The notes under the pieces are model-generated. The model searched no databases. It was not told where the DNA came from and saw only the letters and a program-made list of their open reading frames with translations. Made by a program: the position numbers and the translations under genes. From Nocardia xishanensis NBRC 101358 (lineage in GTDB: Bacteria > Actinomycetota > Actinomycetes > Mycobacteriales > Mycobacteriaceae), in contig NZ_BDCF01000002.1 in the NCBI RefSeq assembly GCF_001613365.1, positions 310,001 to 374,000 on the forward strand: a DNA stretch of 64,000 nucleotides, given 5' to 3'. Every line of letters begins with the position of its first letter. Positions within the stretch are counted from its first letter, which is position 1. Below are positions 44,605 to 53,220 of the stretch, piece after piece.

Positions 44605-45288
44605 TCAGCCGGCCGCGGCTCCGATGCGCGCCGCGTTCACCCACAAACGGGTGGCGGTGCGTACCAGCTCGTCGATGCTCGCCTCCTCCCCCAGGACGAA
44701 CGCGTAGTACGCCATCCGGCCCACCATGCCCGACAGCGCTCGCGCCGCCTGGTGGGGATCGAGCTCGGGATCGGCCAGCCCGCGCTCCTGCAGCTGCGCG
44801 ATCGAGCGGGCGTTGCGCTCCCAGAAGGCGCGGCTGCGACGCCGGCGAGCCGCACGGAACTTCGGATCGATGGCGGCCACCTGATCGAGGATGGCCATCA
44901 GCTTCGCGTTGCGTTTGTACGTCTCGAAGTAGGCCCGGTTGCTCGCCTCGATGACCGCGGCGGGTGAGGCCTCGTCCGGCTCCAGCCGGGGCAAGCCGGG
45001 GTGCAGCATCTCGTTCTGGGCGAGGTCGAGCACCGCTTGCAGGATCTCCTCCTTGCCCGCGAAATAGGTGTAGAAGGACCCGGTCGAGCATTTCGCTTCC
45101 GCGGCGATGTCGGACAGCCGGGCCTCGAGATAGCCGTCGCGTTCGAACACCGTGCGAGCTGCGGCGACCAGCGCCGCGCGCGTTCGCGCACCGCGCGCCG
45201 TGCTCGGCAGGTCGCGCAGGACCGAGGTGTCGGCGAGCGAGGGGATGCCCTCCGCCGCGACGTCATCCGGGGTCGTTCTGGTCATCAC
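44605..45288 (-). CDS. TetR-family regulator (island paralogue A)
   Basis: 227 residues. HTH at about 30-75 (RAALVAAARTVFERDGYLEA, then AAEAKCSTGSFYTYFAGKEE). The C-terminal domain includes the ANRAYFETYKRNAKLMA-like stretch and a long helix with LADPELDPHQAARALSGM. It is closely similar over its full length to the TetR at 46448, so they are recent paralogues. Operator site 7 lies 51 bases upstream of the start, implying autoregulation. Ends 7 bases after the stop of the convergent enoyl-CoA hydratase. Confidence 0.9.
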   Translation of the reverse strand: MMTRTTPDDVAAEGIPSLADTSVLRDLPSTARGARTRAALVAAARTVFERDGYLEARLSDIAAEAKCSTGSFYTYFAGKEEILQAVLDLAQNEMLHPGLPRLEPDEASPAAVIEASNRAYFETYKRNAKLMAILDQVAAIDPKFRAARRRRSRAFWERNARSIAQLQERGLADPELDPHQAARALSGMVGRMAYYAFVLGEEASIDELVRTATRLWVNAARIGAAAG

Positions 45289-45339
45289 TTCCCTCGCTCT
45301 CGTCTCTCGATTTCCTGACGCATCCAGGTGAAACGCTAA

Positions 45340-45361
45340 TCGAACCTGACTTCATCATCAA
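45340..45361. promoter_or_regulatory. regulon operator site 7
   Basis: TCGAACCTGACTTCATCATCAA, the weakest match: core TGACnTCA kept, arms with mismatches. Lies 51 bases upstream of the TetR at 44605-45288. Confidence 0.5.
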
Positions 45362-45446
45362 GTTTCGCGCGCACCAGCCGCCCCGGAGTCCGGCCCACAC
45401 CGTTCGATCACCTCGGGGCGGCACGCACCGCCCCGGGGTGGTCGAT

Positions 45447-46271
45447 TCACTCCGCCGTCTGCAAGAGGGCGGCCTGGTAGCGGCGCATGCCGCCCAGCCA
45501 CCTGTCGTAATCCGCCCCTTTGCCGCGGTACATCTCGAGCACCTCGGGGTGCGGCAGGATCAGGAAGCGTTCGGCGTCGACGGCCTCCAGCACCACCGTC
45601 GCGACCTCGTCCGGGCTCAGCACCGCACCCGCGGTGGTGACCGCCCTGGTCGCCGCCGCGCCGAGCGCGTCTCCCGACTCGGCGCCCGCGCGCAGCAGCT
45701 TCGTCTCGACACCCATCGGGCACAGGCAGCTCACCCGAATTCCGTTGTCGCCGTAGGTGACCGACAGCCACTCGGCGAACCCGACGGCCGCGTGCTTGGT
45801 CACCGCGTACGCGGCCGAGCCGATCTGGGTCAGCAGGCCCGCCGCGGAGGCGGTGCTCACGAAGTACCCTTCACCGCGTTCGAGCCAGCCGGGGACCAGC
45901 AGCTGGGCGGCCCGCACGTGCGCGTTGACGTTCACATCGATCGCGGTGTTCCAGCCCGCGTCGTCGCCCAGTCCGACCGGTCCGACGACGCCCGCGTTCG
46001 CGAAGTACAGGTCGACCGGCCCGAACTCGTCCTCCGCGCGGGCGATCAACCCGCCGATCTGCGCCGGGTCGGACACATCCGCCCCGACCGCCACCGCGGA
46101 GCCGGGGGCATCTTGCGTGATGGACCGAACGAGGGACTCGGCCGCACCGGCGTCCAGATCGGCGACCACGACCCGCGCGCCCTCGCGCACCAACAGCCGC
46201 GCGATCGCGCCGCCGATCCCGCCGCCGCCTCCGGTGACAATTGCCGTTCTTCCAGCGACCTTCACGAACAT
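45447..46271 (-). CDS. SDR-family oxidoreductase
   Basis: 274 residues from ATG 46271 behind GGAAGGAG. TGGGGGIGGAIARLLV cofactor loop, YFANAGVVGPVG (NAG), catalytic STASAAGLLTQIGSAAYAVT with Tyr/Lys. The C-terminal part is longer than in FabG and ends in an unassigned tail (YRGKGADYDRWLGGMRRYQA). Probably oxidises a hydroxyl group on the catabolic substrate. Transcribed from the near-perfect operator site 8; no other gene in its unit. Confidence 0.9.
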   Translation of the reverse strand: MFVKVAGRTAIVTGGGGGIGGAIARLLVREGARVVVADLDAGAAESLVRSITQDAPGSAVAVGADVSDPAQIGGLIARAEDEFGPVDLYFANAGVVGPVGLGDDAGWNTAIDVNVNAHVRAAQLLVPGWLERGEGYFVSTASAAGLLTQIGSAAYAVTKHAAVGFAEWLSVTYGDNGIRVSCLCPMGVETKLLRAGAESGDALGAAATRAVTTAGAVLSPDEVATVVLEAVDAERFLILPHPEVLEMYRGKGADYDRWLGGMRRYQAALLQTAE

Positions 46272-46339
46272 CTCCTTCCGGGATTCCCCTGGCGCGAGCG
46301 ATCACCCGTCGGCCACGCCGGGCCGAGCATCCAACAAAC

Positions 46340-46361
46340 TTGAATCCTACGTCAAATTCAA
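46340..46361. promoter_or_regulatory. regulon operator site 8 (best palindrome)
   Basis: TTGAATCCTACGTCAAATTCAA, extended to arms AAACTTGAAT / ATTCAAGTTT (46336-46365). 69 bases upstream of the SDR start; nearly a perfect inverted repeat. Confidence 0.8.
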
Positions 46362-46447
46362 GTTTGGGCAAGGGTGGCCGACGACGGAAAAGGAGCTGGC
46401 ACGCGGCCCGGGCATCACCCGGGAAAGCAGAGTCCGGCGAGCGCGAA

Positions 46448-47134
46448 TCAGTCCGAGTCGAGCCGCAGCGCGTTGACCCACAGCTGCGTCAGAGTGGTGA
46501 CGAGCTTCTCGAACGGGATGCGATGATTCTGGACGAAGACCGTGTAGGCCATCCGGCTGACCATCACCGACAAGGCGTGCGCGGTGATCATCGGGTCGAG
46601 GTCCGCGCTGGCCCGGCCGGATTCCTGCAGCTCGCTGATCATCTTCGCGTTGCGCTGCGCGAAGGCCTTGCCTCGTTCGATGCGCAGCCTGCGGAAGTCC
46701 TCGTTGATCAGGGCGACTTCCTCGAACACCGCCATCAGGCGCGCATTGCGCTTGTACGAGCGGAGATACTCCCGGTTGGCCGCCTCGATGAGGTCGCGCG
46801 GGTCGGTGACGCCCGTGCGCTCCCGGACGTGCGGGTGCAGCATCTCCTCCTGCACCTGTTCGACCACCGCGGCGAAGATCTCTTCCTTGCTGTCGAAGTA
46901 GGTGTAGAACGACCCCGATGCCGTCCCGGCGGCCTTGGAGATGTCGGAGATCTTGGCGTCGAGATACCCGTCGCGCTCGAATACCTCGCGCGCCGCGGCG
47001 ATCAACGCGGTGCGCGTGCGCTCGCCGCGCTTGGTGCGCGGGACGCCTTTCCGAGGCTCGGCCTCGCTCACAACGGGCTCGGACACCAACGCTGGCCACT
47101 CACTGTCGGTCGAAGGGACGGTTGACGTGTTCAC
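46448..47134 (-). CDS. TetR-family regulator (island paralogue B)
   Basis: 228 residues from GTG 47134. HTH at about 40-85 (RTALIAAAREVFERDGYLDA, then SKAAGTASGSFYTYFDSKEE), C-terminal ANREYLRSYKRNARLMAVFE. Strongly similar to the TetR at 44605 and presumably duplicated from the same ancestor. It begins 66 bases after the last ABC-importer gene on the same strand and so may be co-transcribed with the importer under operators 9/10. It could repress the same sites or a subset; ligand unknown. Confidence 0.9.
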   Translation of the reverse strand: MNTSTVPSTDSEWPALVSEPVVSEAEPRKGVPRTKRGERTRTALIAAAREVFERDGYLDAKISDISKAAGTASGSFYTYFDSKEEIFAAVVEQVQEEMLHPHVRERTGVTDPRDLIEAANREYLRSYKRNARLMAVFEEVALINEDFRRLRIERGKAFAQRNAKMISELQESGRASADLDPMITAHALSVMVSRMAYTVFVQNHRIPFEKLVTTLTQLWVNALRLDSD

Positions 47135-47200
47135 GTTATCACCGCCCCGGCAGTGTGGGACGCACCTGCGGAATGCGCGCGAAGTAGGCCCGTACCAGTG

Positions 47201-48094
47201 CTATTCGGCTTCCCTCCTGGACTGTTCGGCCGCCGGGGCCGAGCCGAGGCCGGACAAGCGATCTCGAACTTCGTCGCCGATCCGATAAGTGGCCATGACC
47301 ACGATCGCGATCAGCACACCCGGTGCGAGTACCTGATTCGGGGCGCCGAGTATGTGCTGGTAGGCGTTGTTCAAATCGCCACCCCAGCTCGGCGTCGGCG
47401 GCTGGATGCCGAGGCCGATGAACGACAGCGCGGCTTCGATGACGAACGCGAGTCCGGAGAAAAGCGTGGCCTGCACTATCACCGGTCCCACCGCGTTGGG
47501 CAGGACGTGCCGTAGCAGCGTGACATGCGTCGGGCAGCCGGCCAGCTGCGCACCGAGCACGTACTCCGAACGCCTGACCTGCGCCACTCCTCCTGCGGTC
47601 AGCCGCGCGATGACGGGAGCGAACACGATGCCGACCGCGCACATGGCCGTCACCAGATCCGGTCCGAGCACGCCGGTGATGGCCACGGCCAGTACCAGCG
47701 CCGGGAACGCCAGGAACGCATCCGCCGCGCGCAGCAACAACATTCGCAACCACGCCGGACCGTATCCGGCGCCGAGCCCCCACGGCAGCCCGACCGTGAG
47801 CCCGACGCCGACCGCGATGGTGACCGCGACGAAGGAGGACCGTCCGCCCCAGATCAGCCTGCTCAGCACGTCCCGGCCGTAGCTGTCCGTCCCGAGCAGA
47901 TGCGCACCGCTCGGCCCGGCGAACCTGTTCGTCAGATCCTGGTCGGTCGGGCTGTACGGCGTCACCAGCGGCGCCAGCGCCGCGAGCACGATCAGGGTGC
48001 CGAGAATCGCGAGGGCGAGCCAGAACCCGGCGCGCGACCGCCGCCGGGTGTCACCGGTCGAGCGAGTTCCGGCGGCCAGTGTCACGGTGCTCAT
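47201..48094 (-). CDS. oligopeptide-type ABC importer permease (DppC/OppC-like)
   Basis: 297 residues with six membrane helices. The OppC signature is clear: N-terminal LAPLVTPYSPTDQDL, HLLGTDSYGRDVLSRLIWGG, and EAALSFIGLGIQPPTPSWGG with the EAA-type coupling loop (YVLGAQLAGCPTHVTLLRHV). Start ATG overlaps the upstream permease stop (ATGA). Second permease of a five-gene PepT/DPP-type importer; substrates in this family range from peptides to nickel, glutathione and small hydrophobic acids. Confidence 0.93.
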   Translation of the reverse strand: MSTVTLAAGTRSTGDTRRRSRAGFWLALAILGTLIVLAALAPLVTPYSPTDQDLTNRFAGPSGAHLLGTDSYGRDVLSRLIWGGRSSFVAVTIAVGVGLTVGLPWGLGAGYGPAWLRMLLLRAADAFLAFPALVLAVAITGVLGPDLVTAMCAVGIVFAPVIARLTAGGVAQVRRSEYVLGAQLAGCPTHVTLLRHVLPNAVGPVIVQATLFSGLAFVIEAALSFIGLGIQPPTPSWGGDLNNAYQHILGAPNQVLAPGVLIAIVVMATYRIGDEVRDRLSGLGSAPAAEQSRREAE

Positions 48095-49068
48095 GCGTTC
48101 ACCTCCGCTCGGAGCCGGGGATCCAGGAATCCAGTTGCCGCGTCCACCACCAGGTTGATGCCGAGCACGATTACGACGTAGGTCAGCACGATGCCTTGCA
48201 GCATCGGATAATCGCGAGTCTCGATGGCGGTGACCAGTGCGCCGCTCATGCCGGGCAGCACGAAGATCTGCTCGAGCACAACGGTGGCGCCGAGCAAACC
48301 GATCGCGAGCAGCCCGTACACCGTCACGACGGTCGTCGACACGTTGCGTAGCGCGTAACGCCACACGATCGTGCGCTCGCGCAAGCCCATGGCCCGCGCG
48401 GCGCGCACGTATTCGCTCGACAGCGCGTCGATCATCGCGGCACGTACCTGACGCACCACGATCGCGCTCGCGCCCGCCGCCAGTGCCGCCGCGGGCAGGG
48501 CGAGGTGGCGCAGATTCGCCACCGGGTCCTTGCCGAAAGGCACATAACCCAAAGCCGGAAACAACCCGAGGCCGACGGCGAACACGTCGATCAAGACGAT
48601 GGCCAAGAAGAATTCCGGGACCGCGAGGCCGATTCCGGACGCCGCGCGAACGACCCCGTCGGACCGGCGGCCCGCCCGATACGCGGTCCACACACCGAGC
48701 GGCACCGCGATAACGGCCGACAGCGCCAACGCGAGCCCGACGAGTTCCGCGCTGACCGGCAAGCGGTGCAGCACCTGATCGGCGACGGGCGCGTTGTTCA
48801 CCAGGGAGGTCCCGAGGTCGCCGTGGACCACGCCGCTCAACCACCGGAGGTACTGTTCGTACAGCGGTTTGTCGAGACCGAGCCGCTGCTCGATGACCGC
48901 GGGATCGACATCGGTGCTGCTCACACCGATCAGCGCCTCGGCGGGCCCGCCCGGCACGAGATGGATCAGGCCGAAGGTCATCACCGTCGTCAGAAACGCG
49001 GTGATCAGGATCGACACCGATCGCCCCAGTACCGGGCCAACCGACCGTCTACGACGGATCCACTTCAT
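48091..49068 (-). CDS. oligopeptide-type ABC importer permease (DppB/OppB-like)
   Basis: 325 residues, six membrane helices. OppB features: N-terminal FGLIHLVPGGPAEALIG, DPAVIEQRLGLDKPLYEQYLRW, GDLGTSLVNNAPVADQVLHR and the coupling loop YVRAARAMGLRERTIVWRYA, ending in FVLPGMSGALVTAI. Overlaps both neighbours by four bases (ATGA), so the importer is translated as one unit. Forms the transmembrane pore with the next permease. Confidence 0.93.
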   Translation of the reverse strand: MKWIRRRRSVGPVLGRSVSILITAFLTTVMTFGLIHLVPGGPAEALIGVSSTDVDPAVIEQRLGLDKPLYEQYLRWLSGVVHGDLGTSLVNNAPVADQVLHRLPVSAELVGLALALSAVIAVPLGVWTAYRAGRRSDGVVRAASGIGLAVPEFFLAIVLIDVFAVGLGLFPALGYVPFGKDPVANLRHLALPAAALAAGASAIVVRQVRAAMIDALSSEYVRAARAMGLRERTIVWRYALRNVSTTVVTVYGLLAIGLLGATVVLEQIFVLPGMSGALVTAIETRDYPMLQGIVLTYVVIVLGINLVVDAATGFLDPRLRAEVNA

Positions 49069-50597
49069 GACACGGCCAGGTACGCGAGTTCGGGCGATCC
49101 GCTCAGCGAGGGAACCACTCCCTGCACGCGCTGCGTGTAGGCGACCACCGCGGGACCGTGGTAGAGCGGGATGAATTCGGCTTGTTCGACGATGATCCGG
49201 TTGATCTTCTTGACGACCTCGAGCTGTTCGCCGTCGGTGTAGGTGTTGTTGAGCTGCGCGATGAGCTGGTCGAGTTGCGGATTCGGCGCGGCATTCTGCC
49301 GGTAGTAGGAGGTCGGACCGAGCAGGGCGCTGTAGTTGAGCGGCGCCGACGCCTGCGAAGGCCATCCGACACTGAAGACGTCCGCGCCGTTGTGCGCTAC
49401 GAACTGCGAAATAGCCTGCGGACCGGGAACATTGGTGAATTCGACGTCGATGCCGACCGCTTTCCACTGCTCCGCGACCAGCAGTGCGTTGGTGGAGAAC
49501 GGCGGCGCGGCGGCGGCGATGCCTCGCACATGCACGCCGTCCGGGTAGCCGGCCTCGGCGAGCAACCGCCGCGCCTTGTCCGGATCGTAGGGCCAGGCGT
49601 TGTCGGTGGCGGAATCGTGGAAGGTCGCCCCCGGCGGGTAGACCGACCAGGCGGGGGTGCCCGCGTCGCTGTTCAGCGCGGCCGTGGCGATGGCCTTGCG
49701 GTCCAACGCGTATTCCATCGCCAACCGCACCTTCGGGTCGTCGACCGGGTGGTTCTTGGTGTTGATCACCACCGCGGTGAAGCCGAGTTGCCGATGCCGG
49801 TCCACGGTGATGCCGGGCAGGCGCTCGAGCGCGGGCGCAGCGGATTCGCCGATCCCGAAGGCGAAATCCGCTGTCCCGGAGGTCAAGGCGTTCGTCAGTG
49901 CCGTGTCACTGGTGATGATCGCGATATCGATGCCCGCCGCTCGCGGTGCGGGGTCGCTCACCGGCTGATAACCGGCGAACCTCGTGAAGGAGTATTCGCT
50001 GTTGGGCACCGCGCGCGCGAACTGGTAGGGCCCGGCGCCGACGGGATGGTTACCGAATTCGTCACCGTACTGGCGCAGCGCGGCCGGCGAGACGACGAAA
50101 CCCAGACGGGTGCTGAGGTAGCCGGGCAGCCCGGAAGTCGGGCTGCTCAACTTGATCGATACTGTGTCCGTGCCTTGAACGTCGATGCTCTTGATCGACG
50201 GAACGGACACCAGACCGGTGCCGAGACAATGCTGCATGCTGGCCTTCACCGCCTCCGCGTCCACGGGTGTGCCGTCGTGGAACGTCAGGCCCGATCGGAG
50301 TTTCATCGTGAAGGTGAGTTTGTCGGCTCCGGCGAACTCCCACGAGGTGGCGATCCCCGGTTGGGGTGCGAGAGTTTGCGGGTCGGTGTCGATGAGCGGG
50401 GCGTAGAGCAGCTTGAGATAGGTCAGGTCGTAACCCGAGTTGCCCCGGCAGGGGTCGAGCGAGCTGGGCGTCTGCCGCGTGGCGACCTTGATGCTCGCGT
50501 TCGGGTCGGGCGCGGACGCGGAGGGGTCGCCGCCGCAGGCGCCCAGTACGAGGGCGAGTGCGGCAGCCGCTCCGGCGGCGATCAGTTTTCGGTTCAT
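49065..50597 (-). CDS. ABC importer substrate-binding lipoprotein (SBP family 5)
   Basis: 510 residues from ATG 50597. Lipobox LGAC at 18-21 marks a lipoprotein; mature protein follows the DppA/OppA plan (YLKLLYAPLIDTDPQT, GLTFHDGTPVDAEAVKASMQ, VRLAMEYALDRKAIATAALN, YPDGVHVRGIAA). Captures the substrate at the outer face of the membrane. Family 5 binders accept peptides, opines, heme or sugars; no specific pocket is readable. The gene overlaps its neighbours by four bases. Confidence 0.93.
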   Translation of the reverse strand: MNRKLIAAGAAAALALVLGACGGDPSASAPDPNASIKVATRQTPSSLDPCRGNSGYDLTYLKLLYAPLIDTDPQTLAPQPGIATSWEFAGADKLTFTMKLRSGLTFHDGTPVDAEAVKASMQHCLGTGLVSVPSIKSIDVQGTDTVSIKLSSPTSGLPGYLSTRLGFVVSPAALRQYGDEFGNHPVGAGPYQFARAVPNSEYSFTRFAGYQPVSDPAPRAAGIDIAIITSDTALTNALTSGTADFAFGIGESAAPALERLPGITVDRHRQLGFTAVVINTKNHPVDDPKVRLAMEYALDRKAIATAALNSDAGTPAWSVYPPGATFHDSATDNAWPYDPDKARRLLAEAGYPDGVHVRGIAAAAPPFSTNALLVAEQWKAVGIDVEFTNVPGPQAISQFVAHNGADVFSVGWPSQASAPLNYSALLGPTSYYRQNAAPNPQLDQLIAQLNNTYTDGEQLEVVKKINRIIVEQAEFIPLYHGPAVVAYTQRVQGVVPSLSGSPELAYLAVS

Positions 50598-51583
50598 CGC
50601 GATTCTTCTTTCCGGTCCGCGGCGGGACCAAGCGCGGATTGCCAGGCGTCGATGGCTTCCTGGCGAAAATGGCATGCTGCCGAATGGCTTTCGGTGTCGT
50701 CGGTCAGTACGGGGGCGGTCGTCGCGCAGCGATCGGTGGCCAGATGGCACCGCGTGCGGAATCGGCAGCCCGACGGGGGGTTACGTCGATCGGGAATCTC
50801 GCCCCGCAGCAGCAGCCCGCGCCTTTCCCGGCGCACCCGAGTCGGCCGGGGCACGGCCGCGAGCAGTGCCTGGGTGTAGGGATGCCGTGGCGATTCGAGC
50901 ACCGACGCGGTCGGTCCCAGCTCCACCAGCCTGCCCATGTACATGACGCCGACTCGATCGGCGATGCGCGCCACCGAACCCAGGTCGTGTGAGATGAATA
51001 CGTAGGTCAGCCCGTGCTCGTCGCGCAGTTCGGCCAGCAGCGCGAGCACTTCGGACTGCAGGGAAACGTCCAGTGAGGCGACCGGTTCGTCGCACAGGAT
51101 CAACTCCGCGCGCGAGGCCACCGCCCGGGCGATGGTCACGCGCTGCCGTTGACCGCCGGACAGCTGCGCGGGCTTGCGGTCGGCCAGCTCGTCGCCGAGT
51201 CCGACCCGGCGCAGCAGTTCGACCGCGGCCGGGCGCGTCGATCGCGGTATCCGCAACCGGCGCGGCGCCATCGGCTCGGCGACGCACTGCCAGACCGCGA
51301 GCCGAGGGTCGAGCGCCGACCGCGGATCTTGAAAGATCACGTGGGATGCCCCCGCGGTGCGACCGTGCGCGCCCGGGACGCGGTCGATCGATCCCGCGGC
51401 CGGCTCGACGATTCCGGCGAGAGCGTGGGCCAGGGAGGTCTTTCCCGATCCGGATTCGCCGATCACGGCGAACGTTTCGCCGCGGTACAGAGAAAAGCTC
51501 ACAGTGTCGACCGCGCGCAACCGGTCGGCGCCGCCGCCGTAGTCGACGACCAGATCGCGGACGTTCATCAGGATCTCGGTCAT
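50594..51583 (-). CDS. ABC importer ATPase (DppF/OppF-like)
   Basis: 329 residues. Walker A GESGSGKT (42-49), signature LSGGQRQR, Walker B LILCDEPVASLD and the C-terminal oligopeptide/dipeptide domain with the Cys cluster (NPPSGCRFRTRCHLATDRCA) that marks OppD/F ATPases. Partner of the next ATPase; one base of overlap (TGATG) with it. It energises import through the two permeases. Confidence 0.94.
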   Translation of the reverse strand: MTEILMNVRDLVVDYGGGADRLRAVDTVSFSLYRGETFAVIGESGSGKTSLAHALAGIVEPAAGSIDRVPGAHGRTAGASHVIFQDPRSALDPRLAVWQCVAEPMAPRRLRIPRSTRPAAVELLRRVGLGDELADRKPAQLSGGQRQRVTIARAVASRAELILCDEPVASLDVSLQSEVLALLAELRDEHGLTYVFISHDLGSVARIADRVGVMYMGRLVELGPTASVLESPRHPYTQALLAAVPRPTRVRRERRGLLLRGEIPDRRNPPSGCRFRTRCHLATDRCATTAPVLTDDTESHSAACHFRQEAIDAWQSALGPAADRKEESR

Positions 51584-52542
51584 CAGGCCACCAACCCGGT
51601 CAGTTCGAGGTCGCCGGCGCGCAGGCAGCGCGTCGCCGAGCCGGCGTCGCCGATCAGATCCGGATGTGTCGTCCGGCAGGCATCTATGGCGTACCGGCAC
51701 CGGGTTCGGTAAACGCACCCGTTCCCGTCTGGCGGGGACTCGTGCGCCGACCGCACGACCGCCGGCGTGGTGTCGCGACTCGATGCCTGGAGCAACGCCT
51801 GTGCGTAAGGGTGCGCCGGACGGCGCAGCAACTCGTCGCGAGCGGCGATATCGACGACTTCTCCCGAGTACATGGTGACGACGCGATCGCAGAGCTCGGT
51901 GATCACGCCGATGTCGTGGCTGATCAGCAGCACGGCCAGATCCTCGTCAGCGGTGAGCCCCCTGAGCAGCTCGAGAATCTGCGCCTGGATGGTGACATCG
52001 AGCGCGGTCGTCGGTTCATCGGCGATCAGCAGTTTGGGCCTGCACGCCAATGCCATCGCGATCATGACCCGCTGGCACATGCCACCCGACAGCTCGTGGG
52101 GATAGGAGCGAATCAGGCGCCCCGAATCGGCCAGACCGACCTTTTCGAGCAACTCCGCGGTCCGTGCGCCGATCTGGGAGGATGTCATCTTCTCGTGCGC
52201 CCGAAGCACATTCGCGATCTGACGCCCGACAGTCATGACCGGATTGAGCGACGACCGCGGCTCCTGGAAGATCATGCCGACTTCGCGGCCGCGCAGGGCG
52301 CGCAACCTGTCCGGCGTCGCCGTCAGGAGATCCTCGCCGCAGAAGTCGATACGGCCCGTCACCCGGGCACCCGGAGGGTGGAGCCCGAGGACGCCGAGCC
52401 CCGTCAGCGTCTTCCCGCTGCCGCTCTCCCCCACTAGCCCGACGACTTCGCCGGGGGCCACTTCGAACCCGACGTCGCGGAGCAGGCCGCCCACCGTGGG
52501 CAACGACAGCGACAGTTTTTCCACCCTCAGCAAGGCGGCCAT
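51583..52542 (-). CDS. ABC importer ATPase (DppD/OppD-like)
   Basis: 319 residues. Walker A GESGSGKT (38-45), signature LSGGMCQR (Met-Cys in place of Gln-Arg at the two variable positions), Walker [13 protein letters not shown] and the C-terminal Cys-containing motif ([20 protein letters not shown]). First gene of the importer operon. The 5' side of the operon faces the operator pair 9/10 about 500 bases away, with a short open frame between (see 52625). Confidence 0.93.
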   Translation of the reverse strand: MAALLRVEKLSLSLPTVGGLLRDVGFEVAPGEVVGLVGESGSGKTLTGLGVLGLHPPGARVTGRIDFCGEDLLTATPDRLRALRGREVGMIFQEPRSSLNPVMTVGRQIANVLRAHEKMTSSQIGARTAELLEKVGLADSGRLIRSYPHELSGGMCQRVMIAMALACRPKLLIADEPTTALDVTIQAQILELLRGLTADEDLAVLLISHDIGVITELCDRVVTMYSGEVVDIAARDELLRRPAHPYAQALLQASSRDTTPAVVRSAHESPPDGNGCVYRTRCRYAIDACRTTHPDLIGDAGSATRCLRAGDLELTGLVA

Positions 52543-52624
52543 ATTCTTCTCTCGATCTTCCTGTCGGCCAACATGTTCCGGCGGCGATCGACCTGCCGAT
52601 CGCCACCGGGCCCGCGGCGCGGGA

Positions 52625-52807
52625 TCAGCCGAGACTGAAGGGCTGTCCCCAGAAGACGACGATCTCCCTGGCGCGCGGGGTGTCGACCTCCACCCGGACG
52701 AACGAGCGAGCTTGCGCGTAGCCCGCGCATCCGCTCAGTGCGATGGTCGAGTTCTTCCAGGTCACGCTGCCGCTCGGGCCGCGGAACTGGATGTAGGGCA
52801 GATGCAC
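52625..52807 (-). CDS. short uncharacterised protein or C-terminal remnant
   Basis: 60 residues from GTG 52807. The sequence looks protein-like: VHLPYIQFRGPSGSVTWKNS, a pair of Cys-Gly-bearing strands, and a VEVDTPRAREIVVFWGQPFS end. A stop codon lies only a few codons before the start and no ribosome-binding site is evident, so it may be the surviving C-terminus of a longer gene. Family not recognised. It lies between the importer and operator 9, so would be the first gene on that transcript if real. Confidence 0.35.
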   Translation of the reverse strand: MHLPYIQFRGPSGSVTWKNSTIALSGCAGYAQARSFVRVEVDTPRAREIVVFWGQPFSLG

Positions 52808-53047
52808 CTCGTCGCCGAACAGTGGAGGTGAACCTCATAAGAATTGACCCTCATCTCGGTCGAATGCGGTGGCGGGCATCGAGATACCCCTCGCGCGGCG
52901 CGACGTACGCCGCACACCACGTCACCGATGTCATCGCGAATCTCTCATCGCGTCGCCCGCGTCGTACACCGCGAGCGATGGTCGCCTGCCTGCGCCGCCG
53001 AAGGATGCAATGTGTGACGACCAACACATCGGCTGGCCGGACTCTAA

Positions 53048-53069
53048 TTGAATTTGGCGTCAAGTTCAA
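53048..53069. promoter_or_regulatory. regulon operator site 9
   Basis: TTGAATTTGGCGTCAAGTTCAA, both arms exact, flanked by TCTAA/TAGAG. Likely controls the importer (minus strand) and possibly the ligase. Confidence 0.78.
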
Positions 53070-53127
53070 TAGAGCTCCCGCCGAGTGTTTCCGGCGGTCT
53101 CGCCCGCGCTCCCGTCACTCCTGGCGA

Positions 53128-53149
53128 TTGAAGTTGACACCAAATTCAG
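53128..53149. promoter_or_regulatory. regulon operator site 10
   Basis: TTGAAGTTGACACCAAATTCAG, 71 bases upstream of the acyl-CoA ligase start and 58 bases from site 9; one mismatch in each arm. Confidence 0.7.
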
Positions 53150-53220
53150 ATAGAGTGCCTTCGGACGTGACCCCCGTCACACGCCTTTCCATAGCCGGTC
53201 TCTACCTGTCTGGATGTGCC

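Larger units (their letters stand above)
52543..53220. other. 678-base divergent control region of importer and acyl-CoA ligase
   Basis: Contains the short minus-strand frame 52625-52807 and two copies of the regulon operator (53048-53069 and 53128-53149). A start codon in good context for a larger gene is not seen. Transcription of the importer from near 53030 would give an unusually long leader of roughly 500 bases. Confidence 0.5.

Noticed and set aside
52738..53220. Plus-strand open frame running into the acyl-CoA ligase
   Set aside because: The ligase start is ATG 53221, where homology begins; the extension covers both operator copies and has no domain.
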